Below are positions 30,701 through 39,789 of a DNA stretch of 64,000 bases, one piece after another. The position numbers and the translations under genes were made by a program. The stretch comes from Pomphorhynchus laevis (lineage: Eukaryota > Acanthocephala > Palaeacanthocephala > Echinorhynchida > Pomphorhynchidae), in assembly GCA_012934845.2 (NCBI GenBank), contig WNNJ02002921.1, positions 60,412-124,411 of the forward strand, written 5' to 3'. Below the pieces are notes generated by a model that saw only the letters and a list, made by a program, of their open reading frames with translations, had not been told where the DNA came from and ran no database searches. How positions within the stretch are numbered: the stretch's first letter is position 1; each line of letters starts with the position of its first letter.

Positions 30701-32329
30701 ATGCACCAAGAAGATAACGTAGTTGCTTCTCTAGGCGATTATATCCGGGATCTCCAATTAAACGGATATGCAAAGAAAAACGGACAGATCGATATGTCAG
30801 ACGATTTTCTGGATTTATGTTGCAATGAAAAAAATGGATGTACTAATGGCAGGAGCTATGGACGAACGGGAGATTCTCCAGCAAACATGGACTTATTACA
30901 AGGGTCGAAAGATGATGTGAATGAATTAAAACGTCCAGTTGACTTTGCTGTAAACAATAATCTGCCGCAATCCAGACTTAACGACATACGATTCGTCGAT
31001 CAATTTGAAATTTTTCCTTCAACCTACAGTAATAATGATCATATTAATGACACTGATAGCAATGTTAGTGGTATACATATACTGCCCCGGTGTTTTTCAT
31101 CGAGCCTGCAGGAAATCTCAGACGACAGTAGTGCTCGTTGCAACAATGGCTCTAGCAATGGCGAGGCTCGATCTTACAACTTGTTGCCTCGACCGGCAAC
31201 TGCAGGTTCTGTGAACGACTTCCGTCGAAGTCAGGAATATCATCAGCAATTCGATAGTTCAACTAAGTACAATAACAATAACTCATATTTACTTGAACAA
31301 ACTTTTAGATATATTGATTCAATCAAAAATGGATCTACATCCGCTGTCTGGTCACAAGAATCTCGTGCTTCCCCACCGCCTCCCGGTCTTTCTACACTTT
31401 CTCCGCATTCAGCTGCACAGCAACAACCTCCACCATCACCTTCGTCACCCACAATTTGGGATAATTCATCACAGACTAACTCTACAGAAATGTACCTTCC
31501 CAATTGCAACGGTAATAGCTGGCCGCGCTTTAAAACATACAATTCTCCGCCGATCCAGACACCGTCGCCGCCAATACTATCATCCATCACTAGACAATTA
31601 CCACCACCTTCACAAATTGGACGTAAAACAGAATCTCGTTCCGATTACCTTTTACAAGCTGTGAATGCTCTTTCATTACCTTTAAATAATGGCGGTTGCG
31701 TGAACAGACCACTACGATCCCAACGCGTTGATATCCGCATTCTATACGCTATGATGTATCGCGCATTGGCAAATGGCCTGGCGGGTGGACGAAGAGAAGT
31801 CTGTGTATTTTGTCGTAACAACGGTGAGCATGAATTAATATATACGAGTCATAGTCTAAAAGACAGTCGTAACAAGGTCACATGCCCTATACTTCGTGCT
31901 TATCAGTGTCCGATTTGCTTGTCAACTGGTGACAAGGCTCATACAATTAAATACTGTCCTTACAATACAGACAGTAGTATAACTCAGGATACTCCTCTTG
32001 AGAAATTGTTCAGATACGTTAACAGTCAACAGCAGCAACATTTTAGTTCCACAAACTTCCCTGCTTCAAGTCAGAACCAAACTACCTTTGCTCCAAATGG
32101 AATGCTGTATTCATCTCAGGAATTACAGGCAATTATTCACAACAGCAGTAATAGTAATTTATCTTGTGGATTGTTCAATAACCAAGATACTCTAGGAGTT
32201 ACAGATTTACTAGTTAACCTTGTCGGTCAAGCAAATACACTGACAAACAACTCTACATTTGATCACAGCGTATGTTACCCTCCTCCACTGTTGAACAGTT
32301 TTCCACCACCACGTACATTCCGTTCGTAA
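30701..32329 (+). CDS. nanos: Nanos-type RNA-binding translational repressor
   Basis: Encodes 542 residues in one open frame. A complete Nanos zinc finger lies at residues 368-422: finger 1 with C368, C371, H384, C395 and finger 2 with C403, C406, H414, C419. The spacings C-x2-C-x12-H-x10-C and C-x2-C-x7-H-x4-C are diagnostic, as are VCVFCRNNGE, CPILRAY and AHTIKYCP. The finger binds RNA with Pumilio, and the protein recruits deadenylase to silence mRNAs in the germ line and embryo. The N-terminal 340 residues are low-complexity, rich in N, S, P and Q with proline runs (PPPPGL, QQPPPSP). A Q/N-rich tail follows the finger. Oddity: the usual 'CPICGA' reads CPICLS, so G407 is L. There is no intron in the CDS; I chose the first ATG. 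Confidence 0.95.
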   Translation: MHQEDNVVASLGDYIRDLQLNGYAKKNGQIDMSDDFLDLCCNEKNGCTNGRSYGRTGDSPANMDLLQGSKDDVNELKRPVDFAVNNNLPQSRLNDIRFVDQFEIFPSTYSNNDHINDTDSNVSGIHILPRCFSSSLQEISDDSSARCNNGSSNGEARSYNLLPRPATAGSVNDFRRSQEYHQQFDSSTKYNNNNSYLLEQTFRYIDSIKNGSTSAVWSQESRASPPPPGLSTLSPHSAAQQQPPPSPSSPTIWDNSSQTNSTEMYLPNCNGNSWPRFKTYNSPPIQTPSPPILSSITRQLPPPSQIGRKTESRSDYLLQAVNALSLPLNNGGCVNRPLRSQRVDIRILYAMMYRALANGLAGGRREVCVFCRNNGEHELIYTSHSLKDSRNKVTCPILRAYQCPICLSTGDKAHTIKYCPYNTDSSITQDTPLEKLFRYVNSQQQQHFSSTNFPASSQNQTTFAPNGMLYSSQELQAIIHNSSNSNLSCGLFNNQDTLGVTDLLVNLVGQANTLTNNSTFDHSVCYPPPLLNSFPPPRTFRS

Positions 32330-33200
32330 ATTATTAGTTTAGATTTTCATTTCAACAAAGTAAATCGATTCAACACATTCACAGTTATCATTCGATCAAT
32401 ACAGAATCCCGTTTTTTTCCATATTATATTTCTCCTATATATTTCTTTGTTATTGTTCATTCGTATTAAGTTTTCATTCATTATATACAAGATACAACAA
32501 AAAAGAATAATAAGGTTGATCCAACATTGTAGAGAACCGACAGAAAACAACAATCAAATATGGTGACAGTTGCCTATTCGACCAATTATTTGAACAATCG
32601 ATATGGACTCTTGATCTCCTCTATTTTCTGATGGATATATATAATAATGAAGATATTATTGTTGTTTAAAACAAAAATTCAAACCATTTGTTGAGTTATT
32701 CGCCGATTAAACTATAAAGTATGTTCAATGTATGTGAGTATACAATTTGTAGTGTTAAAAACTGATTTTTTGTTTTTCAATTATTTCTTGTTTTCTCATT
32801 GTCTATAGAGTTTTTTCAATTATGAGAAAAGTAATATACTCCTGTCTATTTTGCAATATTCTAACATTATTATTAATTATTAATTTAATTATTAATTAAT
32901 TTAGTTACATTTTTTTGAAAATTCTGATTCTATCGTCGAACCTACTTCTTACTGTGGAATGGGATTAATTTAATGCGTTTTGAATATCGTGAAGCAAAAT
33001 ACAATGTGGAGTATAAACACTTGACCTTTATTATTATTGCAATGCCACTAATCAGTAAACCACGGTGTACTGTTTAGTCACCTTGCTCTAATGTTTTTAA
33101 CACGCAGAAACAACAATGTGTTGTTTTAAAAGATAATAATCGACATTTATTAGTATAAAATCTCCAACAACCCGAAGACTACATAGATTTTTATTTTTTC
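32330..33200. other. Downstream flank and probable 3' UTR of nanos
   Basis: AT-rich, no coding frame. An ATTAAA (about 32705) is a possible poly(A) signal, but several AT-rich alternatives exist. It ends against the 3' tail of LINE K, which is transcribed towards nanos. Confidence 0.4.
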
Positions 33201-33355
33201 AAAAAATAATAAGACTTTAATAAAAATACATAAATGGAAGTGTCGTTTAACAAGTCCGTTAAAAACAGTCAGTCAACAGAAAACATAGGTCAACAATTTC
33301 TTTGTCTTCTTCCTATTAAGGCCTCAAATCAATGGGGATCTAAGCCCCAACCAAT

Positions 33356-34700
33356 CTAGCACGCCGCTTTCCGATTGAACCACCCGGGGTCTATCACCCT
33401 CCCCCCCCGAAGAATCCAATCGGTGCGGACGATGTTGGGTAAACGAGAGACGAGGAGCTTAAGAAACCTTAGCCTTTGCTCTGGGGGACGTCCTCTTGAG
33501 AAGAAGACTAATCCCGAGATAGCCCAGGTACCCCAAAGGCGCACCTGGGTTTTCCCATTCAACGACAGATGCTGGGCCCGTTTCAGAGCCCACCTAGCTT
33601 TCTTCAGGATACGTTTGAGTCTATCCAGTTCACCGAAACGGTGAACCCCAGGTATTTTACTCGACTTGTGAAGACAGGGAGTGGTTCGGAGGCAAATATG
33701 GAGGAGAGCGCAGAGAGTGCTAGTCTCTTAAGTTTTTTCTTGGTCACAGGGGAGCCATGAAAGACAACCACCTGCGATTTAGCAGAGATTTGAACAAGGT
33801 TGGATCTAGGCAACTGGTCTTTTAATCTTAAAAAGAAGCGGCTGATGTCCGAGACTACGTCTTTGCAGCTGCGTCCAGTGAACAGGGCTGTGGTGTCATC
33901 AGCGTACACCACTAGACGATGTTCGCGTTTAAATATTTTGAAAAGGTTGAAGGAGGCAGCAAGATATAAGAAAGGAGAGAGGGGGAGCCTTGAGGCACAC
34001 CCGTAATAGGGTAGAACTGACGCGCATCAGGGTTGTCATCATAATAAAATGGCTTGGTGTATAGCAGTATCTCCACCCTGTTAACAATTCTCGCAGGCAA
34101 CCCGAGGGACCTGAGAGAATAGATAACAAAGGGAATGGAGATGCGGTCAAATGCAGCGGAAAAATCAAGGAAAACTGCCACAGCTAGCTGATGACTGTTC
34201 TCCTGACAAAACCGATGCACTTCACCAACTGCTGAATGGACCGAGCGACCTTTGACAATTCCATGGAAACCAGGTGGAATTAAATTTCGCCTAATCAGAT
34301 GATCGCGGATTCTACGCGCAAGCGCTTTTTGTAGATCGAGACTATGAAATTTTGAATCGAAATGGGCCGCAGGTCTTTAGGACAAGAGACCGGAAACTTT
34401 TCCGGAATAAAAATTCTCTTGTTAATGTTGATGCCGGCTAAATCAGATGGGGTGGCTAATAGCATTGTGATGGCCACCTCCCTTTTTGATCGGTTGTCAA
34501 AAGCTGATAGACACGAGAAGAGAGTGAAGCGACGGTTTTGGAGGTGCCCGGAAGAGGCCCCAGGCGTTGAGAATATCTGTCACAGATAGGTCTCTACTCT
34601 TGAAGTCTCCCCAAGGCGAGATTGGTTGCGGAGATTGAGTGGCTCCATAGTTGTGTAGGGCAAGTGACTCTTCTAAAACTTTATCAAGGCCTATTCTACC
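33356..34700 (-). pseudogene. LINE ORF2 reverse transcriptase, broken
   Basis: Minus-strand frames 34477-34295 (LRPISIQNFIVSIY fingers piece), 34220-33912 (motif A AVAVFLDFSAAFDRI, motif B TGVPQGSPSLLSY), 33912-33604 (motif C MVYADDTTALF, then VVFHGSPVTKKK and VKYLGFTV) and 33562-33356 (C terminus) cover a whole RT with frame changes between them. The catalytic Asp of motif A and both Asp of YADD are intact. The YADDTTALF and FHGSP signatures favour the Jockey/I group over CR1. Confidence 0.8.
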
Positions 34701-34703
34701 GAT

Positions 34704-35732
34704 TCAACCCAAGGCCCTATCCCTCCAACAAGCAAACGTCTTCTTGAAAATCTTCCAAAAGGAAGACTGAGAAGGGTTAAGACGAGCAATGCTCGCCCTA
34801 TCCCTACTCAGCTGAAACCAATATCTGGTGCGCCAGTATTCATTCGAGAGGGTCTGTCTGGCGGAGGAAGATAGATTAGGGAGGTTCAGTAGTTTTGCTA
34901 GGACCTTGAGTTTCGTCGGAGTGGGATTGAAAATGCGACCTTTATAGGTTGTCGAAGAGAGGTAGGAATTAAATTCGGTTAAATTCTCATTAACAATTCG
35001 AAGGACGCGTTGGATAGCAGCCTGGAAGAAAGCCACTCTGATCGGGTCAACGTGGTATCTTCTCCGAAGCAGCGTATCCTCTTCTATCCGCCAGCGAATT
35101 AGATCATGAGATGTGGACAAATGCTGTCGCGAATGCTCCGTGCAGACAGGTTTTAACAACCACCTCTCATGGATCAGTAATAAGTCGAGGAGTGAATTCG
35201 TTGATGTGCAATGAAAGGTAGGGGATGGTGGTTTGTGAATAAGATAACCGTTCCTGGTTCTGCGGAGCGCAGCATTAATCCAATGACCAGTTCTGTCGTT
35301 GAATTCTCCTAGTACCATGTCATAGCCGCTATCGATAATACCATCCAGAATGTCACGGTTCTTGTGAATCTCTCCTGGACGAATGTAGACGTTGGCTAGA
35401 CTGAGGCGTTTACCGTTCTTAACGAGTGAAACTACTAGATAAGACAGGGCAGGACAAGAGTAATTTAGCAGGAGGGAGGACCTTAAAGAGCATTTAAGTA
35501 AGGTCAAGAGTCCTTGAGATGAAGAGGAGTGAGGTGGGGTTATGTACGGAGTATAGTGGGAATATACATGCTTAGGGATAAATCGAGTAATGTCCTGGGG
35601 GAGACGGATAGACCGCGTCTCCTGAAGGACTATAACATCTGCGTCTCTACCAGATAAAAGTCTAAGGGCAGAAGCACCTCTTGAATTCCACTGAAGAATA
35701 TTCAGTGAAAAAGGCTCAGGTTTACTCACCAT
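34704..35732 (-). pseudogene. LINE ORF2 N-terminal endonuclease (frame intact, ORF2 broken further on)
   Basis: The frame of 342 residues begins MVSKPEPFSLNILQWNSRGA. Motifs in order: LQWN (metal-binding Asn), VIVLQET (catalytic Glu near residue 38), LANVYIRPGE, MVLGEFNDRTGHW (normally GDFN; Asp is replaced by Glu), NSLLDLLLI, and TSHDLIRW where SDH is expected (Ser-His-Asp, a swapped order). The two altered active-site motifs suggest reduced or lost nuclease function even though no stop occurs. The protein is followed without its natural continuation because the frame shifts before the RT. Confidence 0.8.
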
Positions 35733-35863
35733 TGGTATAAATTAGTTGGAATGGGGATGCCAACCTAGACAGAGCTAGGTGCAGGAGGGTTACCCTCACT
35801 GCCACTAGCCCCGTCGCGGGTCGTACCCCCAGGGCAATATCTTCATTTCCCAGAGAAGCCTTC

Positions 35864-36994
35864 TTATCCTTGATCATCTTCCCCACCTTGGGGGTGGGAC
35901 TGTTCTGGCCGAAGCCCCCTCTTCTTGGAGTGGGGGGTTTTAAGCTCGTTAGGCAAGGGGGCAGCTGCTGTCCCTACAAAAGAGGATAGCAGAGGTCCAA
36001 TCATTGTTTGAAATTGCGAAAAAATAGCTCGTTTCTGGTTATCAAGAAGTTGAATGATGTCAGCGTTTGACATCCGGAAGACTGGTGAACCAGCAGCAGA
36101 GTCGTAGTTGATCGGGGTTTTAGGCTTAACAAACAGTTGTTTATATTCTTTAAATCTTCTGCAGCGCCTTGACCAGGCCGGATGTTCCCTTCCACAATTA
36201 GCGCAAGAGGGGCGCTGACATCTTTTGCCTTTTTAAAGCATACTGACAATCCCCAGCACCACAAACACTGCATAACAAGGACTTGCTGCATGTAGAGTAC
36301 CAATGGCCCCAGGCGTGACACTTGTTACAATGGGGGAATGTGAGTCGGTCTTCGTCAATTAGAGTGAATCCTAAGTTAAAACCTAGGAAAGGATTCGCTG
36401 ATGCTTTTGAAAGAAGCAGACCGGAATCAAGATCTGTATTTGCAAAAGCCACTGAGAGGGCGTCGCCCCCCCCTTACCTAGGACTTGCCTCACTGATTGG
36501 AGGCCATACAATTTTTTCGGGGTTATCCAATCTTCTTCTGTTTGAAACAATGGAAAATTAGATATTTTAACTTAGGACTAAAGGGGTTTCAACGTTATGG
36601 AACCAGAGTCCAATAGGTACTTGTCAAAATAATCTTTGTATTCCTTTAATAAAGAGGCATTCGGGAAGGAAACTCTTACAGTATTGTCCAAAATCGTCAT
36701 TGAATTGAACAGCATTCTGTTTGGATGAATTGATACAAACTTTCGCAAAAAAGTGGAGTAGAGATTGTTTCTCTATTGGTTTTGTTGAATTGATAATGCA
36801 CTGGTTAGCTAATTTTGGAAGCGGGGTAGCAGCCCCTTATCTGCATTTAATTAACACGAAACATCACTAACCTGGTTAGAATTGTCTCCAGTAGATGAAA
36901 GATTTGAACCAGATCGTTCATTTCTTCCATATTCCACTGTAAAATCACCAAAAGTTGTAGAGCTTTGAAGCTCCGATAGCGTTTTAGCATTCAT
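35864..36994 (-). pseudogene. LINE ORF1 (zinc-knuckle RNA-binding protein), broken
   Basis: A start ATG at 36994-36992 begins MNAKTLSELQSSTTFGDF but stops after 47 codons. Further pieces follow: ILDNTVRVSFPNASLLKEY (about 36700-36640) and FANTDLDSGLLLSKASANP. Then come two knuckles, CNKCHAWGHWYSTC and CSVCGAGDC (36330-36240), which match the gag-like CCHC arrays of I/Jockey-clade ORF1. The end piece, 36073-35864, contains SNADIIQLLDNQKRAIF and a basic tail. The protein would coat LINE RNA. At least three frame changes or stops. Confidence 0.7.
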
Positions 36995-37189
36995 TTTTTT
37001 GCATCTTTTTTCAAATTAAAAAATGTTAAAATTATACAAATTTGTGCAAGTCACAAATGCATATGATTTAGTACAAATAGATCAGCAACATTATGACTAA
37101 AAGCCCATCGAATACAAATTTATCTTGCTTAAATCGACATTTTTAATATTAAAGCCTTATTTTTAGACTTTGAAATCAAATTTAATCAG

Positions 37190-37712
37190 ATTATTTATTA
37201 GTGGAGAGAGTGAAGTAAAATATTTATTTAATCGAATTTTCAATAGCCTACTACTATCATCTTCAGGAGTAAATGTTATAAAATTTTATAACATTTACTC
37301 CTGAAGGTGATAGCAGTAGGTTATTGAAAATTTGATAAAATAAATATTTTACTTCATTCTCTTTACTAATAAATAATCCAATATGAGTGAACAATCAATT
37401 TATAATATAAATATTTATTGTTTTAAAACTGTGATGGTCTCTGTTTAGTATTAATAGATAAAATTAAGTAAATTGAAATATGATGAGGCATTGATTAATT
37501 GATAAAACAACTGTATAACATATAAATATTTATCTATTAGTTGAGAAAGTGAAGTAAAATATTTATTAAATCGAATTTTCAATAGCCTACTGCTATCACT
37601 ACTGAAGATGATAGAAGTAAGTTATTGAAAATTCGATTAAATTAATATTTTCTTCACTCTCTCTACTAATAAATAATCCAATATGAGTAAACAATCAATT
37701 TATAATATATAC
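37190..37712. repeat. Duplicated foldback (MITE-like) with shared flank
   Basis: First copy 37190-37376: a near-perfect palindrome of about 185 bp with outer word TTAGTGGAGAGAGTGAAGTA and centre around TTATAAAATTTTATAA. Second copy about 37530-37676: the same outer sequence with a shorter centre. Each is followed by the same flank (AATAAATAATCCAATATGAG, then TTTATAATATA) at 37370-37412 and 37670-37712, so the foldback and flank were duplicated together about 300 bp apart. No coding potential. Confidence 0.75.
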
Positions 37713-37714
37713 GT

Positions 37715-38550
37715 TTATTTTTTATGTAATTTAAAAATGTGTTCAATATCATTGTTTTCTTACAGAGTAAATAATGAAACAATGAAGTCCGTGAATTTGT
37801 CAATAAACGAACTAAAATCTTATTTTAAACGCATAATTAGCAAAGCCATATGAATAAAATCCAAAACGTTTTCGAACAAAAACGTTTAAAACGTTTTATG
37901 TTTTAAACGTTTTTTATGTTCACTTACTAGTCGAGATCATCAAGTTAATATTTAAGTAACAGAATATTCTTAATAAAATATTCTTAATTATAAGAATATT
38001 TTATTCGCAATTCATAGTTGACTTACTATTGACTATCTGCGTATAAAATAAATTGGATTACTTGCTACGGATCGGTATATCAGTTGTGGATTGATTCCAG
38101 CATTAATATAATATTTTATTCAAAACAGGTATTACGCTTCAGACTTGGGGTATATAGTAGATACAATGTATATCGATACAATGTATAAAATTATGCTCCT
38201 TTTATATACTGACAAAGCTATTTTGCAGTTTTTCATGGACTATCTGGAATCTTATCGGAAATAGAAGCAACAAAAAATAAGTCATTGACGAAAGTTTACA
38301 CGAAACGAGAAATAAACGAATGAAAAAACATTATAAATATTTAGAAAATCACGATTTTTATATAATGCAATTAATTAAATGAATAATTAAGACTGAGTGA
38401 TATAATACAAAGAATTAACAGAACCATATTCTAACAATTCAATCAAACTTGAATAAATATACATTTGTCAATTTACAATTGAAAATATTAAATCAACTTT
38501 AAAAAGAGAACAATTAAATAATAATTTATTATTATATAAATATAATAATT
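37715..38550. other. AT-rich DNA with small palindromes
   Basis: Contains repeated AAAACGTTTT/TTTAAACGTTTT words at 37866-37917 and an ATATTCTTAATAA-type inverted repeat near 37963-38003. No gene recognised. Confidence 0.45.
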
Positions 38551-38554
38551 AAAA

Positions 38555-38790
38555 GCACGATGAAGAACATCACGATTTATCAATATATGACATATATGTT
38601 TCGATAAATTGATGATATATGTGTATTTTACTCTAATAATTTTTATTCAATAAGCCAACAAATTTATCGAGGTAGCCTCATTCTTAATAAAGCTAATATT
38701 GATGATAATAATAGTTATATATATGAACATTAAATTAACATAAATTAGAACTAATTTAAATTTATATCGTCAAGATTACATATTTTAAAT
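38555..38790 (+). mobile_element. Highly decayed Penelope-like RT fragment
   Basis: Translation of + with stops gives YMTYMFR.IDDICVF, NNFYSIS and SLILNKANIDD, which match the RT at 49480-49600 and 12705-13277 (minus). It is only about 230 bp and has several stops. It is the oldest of the four copies of this family in the window. Confidence 0.6.
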
Positions 38791-39039
38791 ATATTAAAAT
38801 ATAAAAGTACAAATTTTATTGTATTATAACGAAAAAATACTGTGTAAGAACTACAATTATTCCAAATCGTGTTATCGAATGTTAACAAATTGTTATTCAA
38901 ATTGTTATCGTTATAAATTTCAACGATGTAACGAGACTTGCTTAAAGTATGTATTTTGCAGAAATTTACAATGCTCTATAAATTTATTGTATTTCTACAA
39001 ATACAATAGGCAATTGCAATCGAATGCAATTTGCATCTT

Positions 39040-39540
39040 AATAATTTCATAACGTTAAATTATTAATTTAATTATTAATAATTTCATTCTATGATTATAT
39101 TTTTAAATAAATAATAAATTTTAATTATAAATAATCATTAAAAATGCAAGAATTTTTAATATATTATTTTCGCTGTTAATAATTTCATAATGTGAAATTA
39201 TTTATTTGATTAATTAAAAATTAACTAACTTATTTATTAAAAATAGTCAGTTTATTTTTTAATTCGTCAATTATTAATTATTTATTTAATTATTAATCAT
39301 TTGAAATTTAATTTTTTTATTACCAATTAATTATTAATTTTAATTGTAAAACTATAATTTTTAATCTTCGTATTTTGTTAATTATTTCATAACGTGAAAT
39401 AATTGATTAAATTATCACATTTTCAATTTGATTTTTAATTATTATTGAAATTAAAATCATATTAATTATTATTACAATAAGTTTTACTGTTTTACTTTTG
39501 CTGTTAATAATTTAATAATACGAAATTAATAATTAAATCA
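39040..39540. repeat. Recurrent palindromic word AATTTCATAAYGTGAAATT in AT-rich DNA
   Basis: Versions of this 19-bp palindrome occur at about 39044, 39181, 39383 and 39509 (two of them preceded by GCTGTTAATAATTT). Spacing varies (120 to 200 bp), so this is not a simple tandem array. The sequence from 38820 to 39780 otherwise shows no gene. Confidence 0.5.
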
Positions 39541-39789
39541 TTGATGATTCAATTTAAAATTGAATTTATTGATTAAAATGTTAATACAATTATTAATAAA
39601 TTATCTAATTGTTTCTACTTTCATGATACTTTTGCTATATCGAGTTTCTTAATTGTTTTGTTAAATGGAATTAATGGCATAACTTGTTGACGATTACGAA
39701 TAATTACAACTAATAGCAGAAGCTTTCGAGATAATAATAATTGAAGTAATAATAATTACCATCGGCGCTACAGAGAGGCTCTAATAACG

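Larger units (their letters stand above)
33200..37000 (-). mobile_element. Two-ORF LINE of the I/Jockey type (K)
   Basis: Read on minus, 36994 to about 33205: an ORF1 with zinc knuckles, an ORF2 with APE-type endonuclease and RT, and a 3' end around 33205-33240 rich in AATAAAA words. It appears nearly full length at about 3.8 kb. It is markedly more GC-rich than its surroundings, which fits a recent arrival. ORF1 has at least two breaks, the endonuclease frame is intact, and the RT has several frame changes. Confidence 0.85.

Noticed and set aside
31243-31664. Long frames antisense or out of frame inside nanos
   Set aside because: They are shadows of the low-complexity N-terminal region of the real gene.
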